A stretch of DNA of 60,059 nucleotides from JBOGEN01 sp050743265 (lineage in GTDB: Bacteria > Actinomycetota > Actinomycetes > JBOGEN01): contig JBOGEN010000166.1 in assembly GCA_050743265.1 (NCBI GenBank), forward strand, positions 1 through 60,059, read 5' to 3'. The notes below the pieces were generated by a model that had not been told where the DNA came from, made no database searches, and worked only from the letters and a program-made list of their open reading frames with translations. This document shows, piece after piece, positions 37,031 through 48,036 of the stretch. Each line of letters begins with the position of its first letter. Position 1 is the stretch's first letter. A program made the translations under genes and the position numbers.

Positions 37031-37789
37031 CTACAGTCCTCGGCTCGGCCCGGCCAGCGGCGCGGCCTCGGCAAGGAACGGGTTGCCGGCGCGCTCGCGG
37101 CCGATCGTGGTCTGCGGGCCGTGCCCGGGCAGCACGACGGTCTCGTCCGCCAGCGGCAGGACCTTGGTGGCGAGGCTGCGCAGCATGCTGGGGTAGTCGC
37201 CGCCCGGGAGGTCGGTGCGCCCGATCGAGCCGGCGAACAGGACGTCACCGGACAGGCAGACCTGGCCGCCCTCCCCGGCACCTTCGCGGGCACCCTCGTC
37301 GGCTATGCCTCCGTCGATGCCTCCCTCGATGCCACCGTCAGCCCCGGGAAGCCGGAACATCACGGACCCGCGCGTGTGCCCGGGCGCGTGGTCGATGGTG
37401 ATCTCCAGCCCGGCGAGGGTCATCACGGCGCCGTCGGTGAGCTCGGCGACGTCGTCCGGCTCCGTCCAGGCCAGGCGCCCGCCGAACATCGTGCGCATCT
37501 CGCTCGAGAGCCCCTTCATCGGGTCGGCGAGCAGCTCACGGTCGTCCGGGTGGATGTACGCGGGGACGCCCCGGGCGCCGCAGACCGGCGCCACGGAGAA
37601 CGTGTGGTCGAGGTGGCCGTGGGTGAGCAAGACGGCTACCGGTGCGAGCCGGTGCTCGGCGAGCAGGTCGTCGAGGGTGGGCACGACCTCAAGGCCCGGG
37701 TCCACCACGACGCACTCCTCCCCCGGGCCGGGGGCCAGCACGTAGCAGTTCGTACCGAAGGCCGCGGACGGGAACCCTGCGACGAGCAC
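37031..37789 (-). CDS. Metallo-beta-lactamase-fold hydrolase (glyoxalase II-like)
   Basis: A 252-residue MBL-fold protein with the dinuclear metal motif THGHLDH, the later ligands HAPGHT and SGDVLF, and the final His in LPGHGP. It may hydrolyse acyl-thioesters such as hydroxyacyl conjugates. The same gene sits beside hisS in Mycobacterium (Rv2581c position). About 25 residues rich in Gly/Glu/Ile are inserted before SGDVLF, partly from a DNA repeat. GTG start with AAGGA six bases upstream. Confidence 0.85.
   Translation of the reverse strand: MLVAGFPSAAFGTNCYVLAPGPGEECVVVDPGLEVVPTLDDLLAEHRLAPVAVLLTHGHLDHTFSVAPVCGARGVPAYIHPDDRELLADPMKGLSSEMRTMFGGRLAWTEPDDVAELTDGAVMTLAGLEITIDHAPGHTRGSVMFRLPGADGGIEGGIDGGIADEGAREGAGEGGQVCLSGDVLFAGSIGRTDLPGGDYPSMLRSLATKVLPLADETVVLPGHGPQTTIGRERAGNPFLAEAAPLAGPSRGL
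37305..37340 (-). repeat. 12-bp tandem repeat, three copies, in the MBL hydrolase
   Basis: Three in-frame 12-bp units (from 37305, 37317 and 37329) encode a four-residue GGI(D/E)-type period inside a loop insertion of the hydrolase. Expansion would only lengthen the loop. Confidence 0.75.
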
Positions 37790-37890
37790 GGACGTCCTTC
37801 GCTTCCGACGACGAGGGGGATCGGGTCGAGGGTACCGGCGTCGCCGGTGTCGGGGCGAACGCGTATACCGGGTGACGGACCGGTCCTGCC

Positions 37891-37896
37891 TAGACT
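37891..37896 (+). promoter_or_regulatory. Candidate -10 box of the cyclophilin gene
   Basis: TAGACT, 77 bases before the GTG start, in the divergent gap to the hydrolase gene. No convincing -35 was found. Confidence 0.35.
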
Positions 37897-37973
37897 GAGC
37901 GGCCGACCCCCAGCATCGCCCGTACGCCGCGTCCCGCATCGTCCGGGCGTGGCGGCCGAGGAGGACGAGACGC

Positions 37974-38792
37974 GTGGCTGGCAAGGACCGGGAGCGCAGG
38001 CTCGCCCGCGCGCACTACGAACGGCAGCAGCAGCGGCGGGCCGAGGCCCACGAGCGGGCGCGGCGTCGCCACACCTGGATCGCGGCTGCCCTGGTCACGG
38101 TCCTCGTGCTCGGCGGCGTCGGGTACCTGGGCACCGCCGTGGGCGGCGACGACGAGACCGGCTCCTCGACGACGCCGGCCCCCAGCGCATCCCCCAGCCC
38201 GTCCCCCACCGCCTCCGCCGCCGCGGGATGCCAGTACCGGCCGGCCGACAGCGGCGGGGTCGAGAAGGTCGGCACGCCGCCGACCCGACCCGCCTCGAGG
38301 CCCTACAAGGCGGTGCTCGACACGAACCGGGGCACGATCAGGCTGGCTCTCGACACCGCGTCCGCCCCCTGCACGGTCGGCTCGTTCCGGTTCCTGGCAG
38401 GCAAGGACTACTTCGACGACTCGCCGTGCCACCGCCTCACCACGGAGTCGATCTTCGTCCTGCAGTGCGGCGACCCGCTGGGATCCGGCCAGGGCGGGCC
38501 GGGGTACGAGTTCGACGAGGAGAACTTGCCGAAGCCCGGCGGGGTGACGTACCCGAAGGGCACGGTTGCCATGGCGCGCACGACGCAACCGGGGACGAAC
38601 GGCAGCCAGTTCTTCCTCGTCCACGACGACACGACCCTGCCGCCGGACTACACCGTGTTCGGGCAGGTCACCGGGGGGATGAACGTGCTCGACGACGTGG
38701 CCGCCGCGGGGACGAAGGACGGTGGCGGCGACGGGCCGCCGAAGCGTGACGTCGTGATCCGCGACGTCACCGTACGCGAGCAGAAGGCCTAG
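37974..38792 (+). CDS. ppiB: Membrane-anchored cyclophilin-type peptidyl-prolyl isomerase
   Basis: Catalyses cis-trans isomerisation of prolyl bonds, probably outside the membrane. It has 272 residues: a highly basic cytoplasmic N terminus (1-32), one transmembrane helix (about 34-56), a Ser/Pro/Thr linker (about 62-85) and a C-terminal cyclophilin domain (RGTIRLALD, FRFLAGKDYFDDSPCHR, NGSQFFLVHDD, YTVFGQV). GTG start after GAGGAGGA. It lies opposite relA and hisS, as in Mycobacterium (Rv2582 position). Confidence 0.93.
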   Translation: MAGKDRERRLARAHYERQQQRRAEAHERARRRHTWIAAALVTVLVLGGVGYLGTAVGGDDETGSSTTPAPSASPSPSPTASAAAGCQYRPADSGGVEKVGTPPTRPASRPYKAVLDTNRGTIRLALDTASAPCTVGSFRFLAGKDYFDDSPCHRLTTESIFVLQCGDPLGSGQGGPGYEFDEENLPKPGGVTYPKGTVAMARTTQPGTNGSQFFLVHDDTTLPPDYTVFGQVTGGMNVLDDVAAAGTKDGGGDGPPKRDVVIRDVTVREQKA

Positions 38793-38794
38793 TC

Positions 38795-40066
38795 ATGGAC
38801 AACCAGGGCGTCACAGACAACCAGGGCACGCCTGCTCCCTGGGAACGGTGGGGCCGCATCGACGACGACGGCAACGTCTGGGTACGGACGGAGGCCGGGG
38901 AGCGACAGGTCGGTGCGTGGGCCGGCGACGACCCGGCCGAGGGCCTCGCGCACTTCGGGCGCCGGTTCGAGTCGCTGGTCACCACGGTCGAGCTGCTCGA
39001 GCAGCGGGTCGCGGCGGGCAGCGTCTCCGTGAGCGACGCCCGGACCAGCGCCCGGCGCACGCGGGAGTCCTTGGACGAGGCACACGCGGTGGGCGACTTC
39101 GCGGCGCTACGCCGCAGGCTGGACGCCCTCGACGAGGCCATCGGCAAGCGCAGCGAGCAGCAGGCCGAGGCCCGCGCCCAGGCCCGCGCGGAGACGCAGG
39201 CCGTGAAGGAGCGCATCGTCTCCGAGGCGGAGAGCGTCGCCGAGAGCACGCACTGGAAGTCGGCGGGCGACCGCCTCCGTGAGCTCTTCGAGGAGTGGAA
39301 GGCGGCCGGACGCCTGGACAAGGCCACCGACGACGCATTCTGGAAGCGGTTCCGTGCGGCCCGCACGACGTTCGAGCGGCGCCGTGGCGCGCACTTCTCC
39401 TCGCTCGAGCAGAAGCGGGGCGAGGCCAAGATCCGCAAGGAGGAGCTGGTCGCCGAGGCCGAGAGCCTGGCCGACTCGACCGAGTGGGGTCCGACCAGCC
39501 GTCGCTACCGCGACCTCATGGCCGAGTGGAAGGCGGCCGGGCCCGCCCCGCGAGGCGCGGAGGAGGACCTGTGGCGCCGGTTCCGCGCCGCCCAGGACAC
39601 GTTCTTCGGGGCCCGCAGCGCCGTGTTCGCCGAGCGGGACGCCCACCAGCACGAGAACAAGAAGGCCAAGGAGGCCCTCTGCGGGGAGGCAGAGTCCCTG
39701 CTGCCGGTCACCGACGCGCGCGCGGCCCAGCAGGCCCTGCGACGGATCCGCGAGCAGTGGGCTGCCATCGGACACGTCCCCCGAGCGGACATCGCGGGGC
39801 TGGAGGCGCGCATCCGCAAGGTGGAGCAGGCCGTCTCCGAGGCGTCCGACAAGCAGTGGCGCCGGTCGAACCCGGAGAGTCTCGCCCGGGCTGAGGCGAC
39901 CGTCGCCCAGCTGGAGCAGGGGCTCGCCGACCTGCACCAGCGCGCGGAGAAGGCGCGTGCCGCCGGTCGCGAGAACGAGGCCGCCCAGGCGGAGCGGGAC
40001 GCGGAGAGCCGCCGTGCCCTGCTCGAGGCGGCGCAGGCCACGCTGGCCGACCTCCGCGGCAACTGA
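38795..40066 (+). CDS. DUF349 repeat protein
   Basis: A 423-residue, highly charged, almost all-helical protein with three DUF349 repeats (about 140-210, 215-285 and 290-355), each with the W-x-WK-x-AG or related signature, and a C-terminal coiled coil. No enzyme motif. Such proteins occur beside relA and ppiB in actinobacteria; the function is not established. Its ATG lies two bases after the cyclophilin stop, so both are one transcript, convergent with relA. The 48-base gap to relA has only a weak GGGCT/AGCCC hairpin. Confidence 0.85.
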   Translation: MDNQGVTDNQGTPAPWERWGRIDDDGNVWVRTEAGERQVGAWAGDDPAEGLAHFGRRFESLVTTVELLEQRVAAGSVSVSDARTSARRTRESLDEAHAVGDFAALRRRLDALDEAIGKRSEQQAEARAQARAETQAVKERIVSEAESVAESTHWKSAGDRLRELFEEWKAAGRLDKATDDAFWKRFRAARTTFERRRGAHFSSLEQKRGEAKIRKEELVAEAESLADSTEWGPTSRRYRDLMAEWKAAGPAPRGAEEDLWRRFRAAQDTFFGARSAVFAERDAHQHENKKAKEALCGEAESLLPVTDARAAQQALRRIREQWAAIGHVPRADIAGLEARIRKVEQAVSEASDKQWRRSNPESLARAEATVAQLEQGLADLHQRAEKARAAGRENEAAQAERDAESRRALLEAAQATLADLRGN

Positions 40067-40114
40067 GCAAGGGCTTGCGAGGACTTCAGCCCGCGCGTCG
40101 ACAGGCCCCGAGGG

Positions 40115-42553
<2,439 letters not shown>

Positions 42554-42638
42554 GAGGGCTCCTGCGCGTGGGGACGGGACACCCATGGTAGTAGGCGGGG
42601 TCCAGCACCCGTCGCCCCACGCGCGGTGGGCCACTCGC

Positions 42639-43193
42639 TCAGGCGGTCATGAGCGCGTGCACGTCGAGGTCGCCGAGCCGGGAGCGTCCGTCGAGAAAGC
42701 CCAGCTCGATGAGGACCGACGCCCCCACCACGTCCCCGCCGGCCCTCCGGACGAGGTCCACCGTGGCCTCGGCGGTGCCCCCCGTGGCGAGGACGTCGTC
42801 GACGATGAGCACCCGGTCCCCGGGGTCGAACGCGTCCTGGTGCACCTCGAGCGTGGCCTCGCCGTACTCCAGCGCGTACGTCGCCGCGTGCGTCTCGGAC
42901 GGCAGCTTGCCCTGCTTACGTATCGGGACGAAACCGGCCCCGAAGTGGTAGGCCACCGGCGCGGCGATGATGAACCCTCGCGCCTCGATGCCCACGACCT
43001 TGTCGACGGTGCCGCGCCCGTGGTGGGCCACGATCGCGTCCACGGCACCGGCGAAGGCGACGTGGTCGGCGAGCAGCGGGGTGATGTCCTTGAAGAGGAT
43101 GTTCGGTTTGGGGTAGCCGACGACGTCGCGCACCCGGGCGCGGAGCAGGGCGTCGAGGTCGAGCGGCCCCCGCGGCTTCACCGTCGAGGTCAT
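42639..43193 (-). CDS. apt: Adenine phosphoribosyltransferase
   Basis: Salvages adenine to AMP with PRPP. It has 184 residues. The PRPP motif VLIVDDVLATGGTA and the substrate-side GIEARGFI and FKDITPLL motifs are intact. ATG start. It lies between yajC and relA; in most actinobacteria secD and secF would separate it from yajC. Confidence 0.95.
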   Translation of the reverse strand: MTSTVKPRGPLDLDALLRARVRDVVGYPKPNILFKDITPLLADHVAFAGAVDAIVAHHGRGTVDKVVGIEARGFIIAAPVAYHFGAGFVPIRKQGKLPSETHAATYALEYGEATLEVHQDAFDPGDRVLIVDDVLATGGTAEATVDLVRRAGGDVVGASVLIELGFLDGRSRLGDLDVHALMTA

Positions 43194-43260
43194 CTGGCCG
43201 GTCCTCTCCCGGTGCTCAGGCCGTCGGCTGGTTCGCCCGTGCGGCGCTCAGCCAGGGCGC

Positions 43261-43575
43261 TCAGCCCTTGTCGGCGTCCGTGTCCACGTCGGTCTCGAGG
43301 TCGGCGTTGGGGTCGTCCACGATCTTGGCCACCGCTGCCCGCGAGTACCGACAGGTGACCCCGGGCGCGATCTCGAGCCGTACGACGTCGTCCTCGACGC
43401 CGGAGACCATCGCGAAGAGGCCGGCGGTCGTCATCACCTGCTGGCCGGGGCGGAGCGAGGCCTGGATGCGCTGCGTCTCGCGCTGGCGGTTGCGCTGCGG
43501 GCGGATGATGAGGAACCAGAACAGCACGACGAGAAGGAGGAGCGGGAGCAGCTGCCCCAGCGCGGCCGAGTCCAC
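43261..43575 (-). CDS. yajC: Sec translocase accessory subunit YajC
   Basis: A small membrane protein that joins SecDF-YidC to SecYEG. From the GTG at 43575 it has 104 residues: one transmembrane helix (about 8-25), the conserved FLIIRPQRNRQRE motif and the soluble KOW-like part (GQQVMTTAGLFAMV). A GTG at 43647 would add 24 residues without a ribosome site. Acidic tail DTDADKG. No secD or secF follows. Confidence 0.9.
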   Translation of the reverse strand: MDSAALGQLLPLLLLVVLFWFLIIRPQRNRQRETQRIQASLRPGQQVMTTAGLFAMVSGVEDDVVRLEIAPGVTCRYSRAAVAKIVDDPNADLETDVDTDADKG

Positions 43576-43668
43576 GAGAGGTCGTCCTTCCGGGTCCGCG
43601 GCGGCGAGCACCGCTGGACTGAGCGAGTCGGCAGAGGAAACGGCCACGCCGGGACGCGGCCCGGGCGC

Positions 43669-43696
43669 AGTCTACGGCGTGGCCCTCGGGGCGCAA
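43669..43696 (-). promoter_or_regulatory. Candidate yajC promoter
   Basis: Minus strand: TTGCGC, 16-base spacer, TAGACT. It lies in the 180-base gap between ruvB and yajC, so yajC-apt-relA can be transcribed apart from the SOS-controlled ruv operon. Confidence 0.5.
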
Positions 43697-43755
43697 TCAG
43701 GCCGTCAGGCGGCCCGGCAGCGGGTGGTCCGTGTGCGGTCTGGGCCGACCCGGCG

Positions 43756-44868
43756 TCAGCCGTGCCCTGGCCCCTCGTCCGCGACGTCGAACAGGACGGC
43801 GTCCCCGCGCTCGCCGGTCCATGGCGGGGTGAGACCCAGGTGGCGGTACGCGTGGACCGTCGCGACCCGGCCGCGCGGCGTCCTGGCGAGCAGCCCGGCT
43901 CGGACGAGGAACGGCTCGGCGACCTCCTCGACGGTCTCGGTCTCCTCCCCGACCGCGACGGCGAGCGTCGACAGGCCGACCGGCCCGCCGCCGAACAGCC
44001 GGACGAGTGCATCGAGCACGCTGCGGTCGAGCCGGTCCAGGCCCTGCTCGTCCACCTCGTACACCTCGAGGGCGGCCGCGGCGACGGGCCCGGTGACGAC
44101 CCGGTTCGCGCGCACCTCGGCGAAGTCGCGGACACGGCGGAGCAGCCGGTTGGCCACCCGGGGGGTCCCCCGGGAACGCCGGGCGATCTCGCGGGCCCCG
44201 TCCCGGCGCAGGTCCACGTCGAGCAGCCCAGAAGAGCGGGTGAGCACCTGCTCGAGCTCGTACGGCTCGTACAGCTCGAGCTGGGCGGTGAAGCCGAAAC
44301 GGTCACGCAGCGGGCTGGGCAACAGACCGGCCCGGGTGGTGGCGCCGACGAGCGTGAAGTGCGGCAGGTCGAGAGGGATCGCGGTGGCGCCCGGACCCTT
44401 CCCGACGACGACGTCGACGCGGTAGTCCTCCATCGCCATGTAGAGCATCTCCTCCGCCGGACGGGCCATCCGGTGGATCTCGTCGAGGAAGAGCACCTCG
44501 CCCTCGGCGAGCGAGGACAACACGGCGGCAAGGTCGCCCGCGTGCTGGATCGCGGGGCCGCTCGTGATGCGCAGCGGGGCCGCCATCTCGGTGGCGATGA
44601 TCATCGCAAGCGTGGTCTTGCCGAGCCCCGGCGGCCCGCAGAGCAGGACGTGGTCGGCGGCACGCTCTCGGGCGCGGGCCGCCTCGAGGACGAGCGAGAG
44701 CTGGTCTCGGACCCGCTCCTGCCCGATGAACTCCTCCAGCGTGCGTGGGCGCAGCGCGGACTCCGCGGCACGCTCCCCGCCGTCGGCGTCGGGGCCGACG
44801 AGTCGCTCGGGGTACTGGGGGTCGGCGCGATCCGCGTCGCGTCCGTCGCGGGCGGGGTCGGTCGTCAT
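43756..44868 (-). CDS. ruvB: Holliday junction branch migration ATPase RuvB
   Basis: A hexameric AAA+ motor that drives branch migration with RuvA. It has 370 residues. It contains RPRTLEEFIGQERV, Walker A GPPGLGKTT, Walker B LFLDEIHR and the ARAGLLPSPLRDRFG sensor region. A winged-helix domain closes the C terminus. The ATG overlaps the ruvA stop by four bases; in-frame extension upstream is only the shadow of ruvA. Confidence 0.97.
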   Translation of the reverse strand: MTTDPARDGRDADRADPQYPERLVGPDADGGERAAESALRPRTLEEFIGQERVRDQLSLVLEAARARERAADHVLLCGPPGLGKTTLAMIIATEMAAPLRITSGPAIQHAGDLAAVLSSLAEGEVLFLDEIHRMARPAEEMLYMAMEDYRVDVVVGKGPGATAIPLDLPHFTLVGATTRAGLLPSPLRDRFGFTAQLELYEPYELEQVLTRSSGLLDVDLRRDGAREIARRSRGTPRVANRLLRRVRDFAEVRANRVVTGPVAAAALEVYEVDEQGLDRLDRSVLDALVRLFGGGPVGLSTLAVAVGEETETVEEVAEPFLVRAGLLARTPRGRVATVHAYRHLGLTPPWTGERGDAVLFDVADEGPGHG

Positions 44869-45479
44869 GCGCGGCTCAGGCTCCGCAGGGCGGCCCGCAG
44901 CAGGACGGCGACGTCGGGAGTGCCACCCTCGGCCTCGAGCTGCGCCGCTTCGGGGGCGACCGCGGCGACGGCCTCGTCCGCGTCGCGCGCGGACCAGCCG
45001 AGACCCTCGAGCGCCTCGGAGAGCTGGCCCCGCCACGAGGACGCGCCCGCGGGAGCCGACAGCCCCGCGGACCCGACGGGAGCGCCCAGCCGGTCCCGTA
45101 GCTCGAGCAGCATGCGTTGCGCACCCTTGCGGCCGACGCCGGGCACCTGGGTGAGCGCGGCGATGTCCTCGGAGGCGACCGCGCGCCGCAGTGCCTCCGG
45201 GCTGTGGACGGCGAGCATCGCCTGGGCGAGGCGGGGGCCGACCCCGCTGGCGGTCTGCAGCAGCTCGAAGACGGCGCGCTCGTCCTCGTCGGCGAAGCCG
45301 TACAGGGTGAGCGAGTCCTCGCGGACGACCAGGGAGGTGGCCAGCCGGGCCTCCTGGCCGGTACGCAGGCTCGCCACCGTGGACGGCGTGCACGCCACGG
45401 CGAGCCCCACCCCGCCGACCTCGACCACCGCGCCGGTGGGCAGCAGCGCGGTGACCCGGCCGGACACGGACGCGATCAC
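44865..45479 (-). CDS. ruvA: Holliday junction DNA-binding subunit RuvA
   Basis: Binds the four-way junction and loads RuvB. It has 204 residues: an N-terminal OB domain, tandem helix-hairpin-helix motifs (SGVGPRLAQAML and VPGVGRKGAQRML), an Ala/Gly linker and the C-terminal RuvB-binding domain (LEGLGWSARDADEAV). The GTG at 45479 gives a GTGA overlap with ruvC. Confidence 0.95.
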   Translation of the reverse strand: MIASVSGRVTALLPTGAVVEVGGVGLAVACTPSTVASLRTGQEARLATSLVVREDSLTLYGFADEDERAVFELLQTASGVGPRLAQAMLAVHSPEALRRAVASEDIAALTQVPGVGRKGAQRMLLELRDRLGAPVGSAGLSAPAGASSWRGQLSEALEGLGWSARDADEAVAAVAPEAAQLEAEGGTPDVAVLLRAALRSLSRA

Positions 45480-45991
45480 CGGGGCCTCCCGGCGAGCGCG
45501 GCGTCGATCCTGGCCTGCGCGCCGCCGCGCCACACGTGACAGATGGCCAGCGCGAGGGCGTCCGCGGCATCCGCGGGCCGGGGCGGCTCGGAGAGCCGGA
45601 GCAGGCGGGTGACCATCAGCGCCACCTGGCGCTTCTCGGCCCGGCCCGACCCGGTGACCGCGGCCTTGACCTCGCTCGGCGTGTGCAGCGCCACGGGCAG
45701 CCCCCGGCGCGTGGCCGCGAGGATCGCCACGGCGGCCGCCTGGGCGGTGCCCATCACCGTCCGGACGTTGTGCTGGCTGAACACGCGCTCCACCGCGACG
45801 GCATCAGGCGCGAGCCGGTCGAGCCACCGCACGACCTCGTCCTCGACGGCGACGAGCCGGCTGCCGACATCGTCGTGGGCCGGCGTGCGGACGACGGCGA
45901 CCTCGACCAGGGACAGCGCGGCACCGGGGCTGCCCTCGATCACGCCGAGCCCGCACCGGGTCAGACCGGGGTCGACCCCGAGCACTCGCAC
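45476..45991 (-). CDS. ruvC: Crossover junction endodeoxyribonuclease RuvC
   Basis: Resolves Holliday junctions. It has 171 residues. The RNase H-fold acids are visible in RVLGVDPGLTRCG, AVERVFSQHNV and the C-terminal DAADALALAICH. The GTG at 45991 has GGGGAG six bases upstream. First gene of ruvC-ruvA-ruvB, with a LexA box over its promoter. Confidence 0.96.
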   Translation of the reverse strand: MRVLGVDPGLTRCGLGVIEGSPGAALSLVEVAVVRTPAHDDVGSRLVAVEDEVVRWLDRLAPDAVAVERVFSQHNVRTVMGTAQAAAVAILAATRRGLPVALHTPSEVKAAVTGSGRAEKRQVALMVTRLLRLSEPPRPADAADALALAICHVWRGGAQARIDAALAGRPR

Positions 45992-46049
45992 CCGCGCTCC
46001 CCTCGTCGTCGGAGGTGTCCTCGCCCGGCGACGTGGTGGCTCCAGACGT

Positions 46050-46065
46050 CCGAACACCTGTTCGG
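46050..46065. promoter_or_regulatory. LexA (SOS) operator of the ruv operon
   Basis: CCGAACACCTGTTCGG is a perfect 16-base palindrome containing the actinobacterial SOS core CGAAC-N4-GTTCG. It sits just downstream of the candidate -10 of ruvC, covering the predicted start site, so LexA would block ruvCAB until DNA damage. Confidence 0.8.
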
Positions 46066-46069
46066 GGCG

Positions 46070-46075
46070 AGGCTA
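46070..46075 (-). promoter_or_regulatory. Candidate -10 box of ruvC
   Basis: TAGCCT on the minus strand, five bases upstream of the LexA box. It predicts a start near 46063 and a leader of about 70 bases. No strong -35 was found. Confidence 0.4.
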
Positions 46076-46178
46076 CCGTCGGGTGCCGTCCACGCCACGT
46101 CCGACGCGCCGCCGACCGGCTCCCCGCGCCCCGCCCCACCTGTCACGCCGTGGCGTCGATGGCTGACAGGATGTGCGC

Positions 46179-47102
46179 GTGACCTCGGCCGGCGGCGTCC
46201 CCGCGCTGGAGGCGACACATGTCTCGAAGCGCTTCGGGAGCGTGACCGCCCTGTCGGACGTCACGGTCACCATCGACGCCCCGGCCACCGGGTTGCTCGG
46301 CGCGAACGGCGCGGGCAAGTCCACGCTGATGCGCCTCGCGCTGGGGCTGCTGTCCCCCGACTCGGGCGACGTACGCCTCCTGGGGTTGGGGGCGGACGCC
46401 AGCCGTGCAGCCGTGCGCTCACGCGTCGGCTACATGCCCGAGCACGCGTGCCTCCCCCGCACGATGACCGCCGTCGACCTGGTCGTGCACCTCGCGCAGA
46501 TGCGCGGGCTCCCCCGGCGCGACGCGGTCAGGCGCACGTCCGAGGTCCTCTTCGCCGTGGGTCTGGAGGAGGAGCGCCGCCGGCTCATCGGCACGTTCTC
46601 CCTCGGAATGGCCCAGCGCACGAAGCTCGCTCAGGCCCTCGTGCACGGTCCCGAGCTCGTCGTCCTCGACGAGCCCACGAACGGGCTCGACCCGGCGGGA
46701 CGTGCGGAGATGCTCGCGATCGTGCGTCGGCTCTCCGCCGACCTCGGCATCCGCGTGCTGCTGTCCTCGCACGTCCTCTCCGACGTCGAGCAGACCTGCG
46801 ACCAGGTCGTCGTGCTGCGGGAGGGGAGGGTCGCCGCGGTGCAGCCGGTCCGTTCCGACGCAACCGGGCCGCGGGACGTCACCGTCCGCGTCACCAGTGA
46901 CCCGCACGCGCTCGTCGCACGGCTCACCGCCGCCTCGCTCGGGGCCACCCTCGCCCCCGACGGCGGGGTCCACGTCGACGCCGCGGACGACGCCGCACTC
47001 GACACCGTCCGGGACGCCGCGGAGGCCGTCGGCGCGGGCATCCTCTCGCTCACCGACCGCCGGGCCGACCTGGAGGACGCCGTGATCGGGGCCATGACGT
47101 GA
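46179..47102 (+). CDS. ABC transporter ATP-binding protein (first of cassette)
   Basis: A 307-residue cytoplasmic ATPase of an ABC-2-type exporter. It has Walker A GANGAGKST near residue 40, a Q-loop in the VGYMPEH region, signature SLGMAQR (a variant of LSGGQ), Walker B VVLDEPTNGLD and an H-loop in SSHVLSDVE, plus a C-terminal extension typical of drug or lantibiotic exporters. The GTG at 46179 was preferred because AGGA is eight bases upstream; a GTG at 46173 is possible. Substrate unknown. Confidence 0.88.
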   Translation: MTSAGGVPALEATHVSKRFGSVTALSDVTVTIDAPATGLLGANGAGKSTLMRLALGLLSPDSGDVRLLGLGADASRAAVRSRVGYMPEHACLPRTMTAVDLVVHLAQMRGLPRRDAVRRTSEVLFAVGLEEERRRLIGTFSLGMAQRTKLAQALVHGPELVVLDEPTNGLDPAGRAEMLAIVRRLSADLGIRVLLSSHVLSDVEQTCDQVVVLREGRVAAVQPVRSDATGPRDVTVRVTSDPHALVARLTAASLGATLAPDGGVHVDAADDAALDTVRDAAEAVGAGILSLTDRRADLEDAVIGAMT

Positions 47103-47120
47103 CCGGGGCCATGACGTGAC
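47087..47120. repeat. 17-bp tandem duplication at a stop/start junction
   Basis: CGGGGCCATGACGTGAC occurs twice in a row. The first copy holds the stop of the ABC ATPase gene and the second holds the GTG start of the permease gene. The unit contains a GTGA, so the genes probably once overlapped by four bases and the duplication pushed them apart. Confidence 0.85.
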
Positions 47121-48036
47121 CGAGCCACGCGACGAGGCCGGGGGCGGAGCCACGACCACCTCGGGGGTGGCGGGCGCCCGGGTGCTCGACATCCGCTACA
47201 CCGCGTACGCCGACGCGCAGCCGACCCGGGCCGGGGCCATCAGGGTGCTGGCCCGGTGGAGCGTGCTGCGCGCCCTGGGGGTGCGCCGGTCGTGGACGGC
47301 GAAGCTGTGGCCGTACGCCCTGGTCGCGCTCGCGTTCGGCCCAGGGCTCGCCGTGCTGGCCGTCCGTGGCCTTTTCGTGAGCAACTTCGGCACGGACGAG
47401 CTGCCGGTCGACCTGCTCCCGTACGGCGAGTACCTCGAGATGATCAACCTCGTCGTGCTGGTGTTCACCGCCACCGTGGTCCCGGTGCTGCTCTGCCCGG
47501 ACCGGCGTGACCGGGTGCTCTCGCTGTACCTCTCCACCGCCGCGAGCGGTCTGGACTACCTCGCGGCCAAGGCGCTGGCCGCGTTCGTGCTGCTCTTCGC
47601 GATCACCGCCCCGCCGGTGCTCGTGCTGTTCGCGGGCAACCTGTTCTTCGCCAAAGACGTCACCGGCCTGCTGGCCGAGGACGCGGACGTGCTCTGGCGC
47701 GCTCCCGCGGCCGCGGCACTCGTGAGCGTCGTGTACGGCGCTCTCGGGCTGGCGATCAGCTCGCTGACCCGGCGCCGCGCGTTCGCGGTGGGGGGCTTCC
47801 TCGTGCTCATGGTGACCACGCCCGTGCTCGCCGGCATCCTCGCGGCATCCGCGGACGCGGGGCCGTCGTCCTCGTGGCACCTGCTCGACCTCGCCGTCCT
47901 GCCGTTCACGCTGGCGCGGCGGGTGTTCGGGGAGGCCGCCGGCCCACCAACCTGGCAGCTCGCGGCCGTCTGCGGTGCGCTGGTGCTCGGCTGCGCCGCG
48001 CTGCTCGTGGTCCGGTATCGCGGGGACGACGCATGA
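47116..48036 (+). CDS. ABC-2-type transporter permease (first of cassette)
   Basis: A 306-residue integral membrane protein with about six hydrophobic segments (for instance WPYALVALAFGPGLAVLAVRG, INLVVLVFTATVVPVLL and LLFAITAPPVLVLFAG). Its soluble N terminus of about 60 residues has no known motif. It follows its ATPase after a duplicated junction and overlaps the next ATPase by four bases (ATGA). Function beyond export is unknown. Confidence 0.8.
   Translation: MTEPRDEAGGGATTTSGVAGARVLDIRYTAYADAQPTRAGAIRVLARWSVLRALGVRRSWTAKLWPYALVALAFGPGLAVLAVRGLFVSNFGTDELPVDLLPYGEYLEMINLVVLVFTATVVPVLLCPDRRDRVLSLYLSTAASGLDYLAAKALAAFVLLFAITAPPVLVLFAGNLFFAKDVTGLLAEDADVLWRAPAAAALVSVVYGALGLAISSLTRRRAFAVGGFLVLMVTTPVLAGILAASADAGPSSSWHLLDLAVLPFTLARRVFGEAAGPPTWQLAAVCGALVLGCAALLVVRYRGDDA

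Noticed and set aside
43762..45612. Open frame of about 616 codons on the plus strand across ruvB and ruvA
   Set aside because: Antisense to two well-recognised genes and without domain features.
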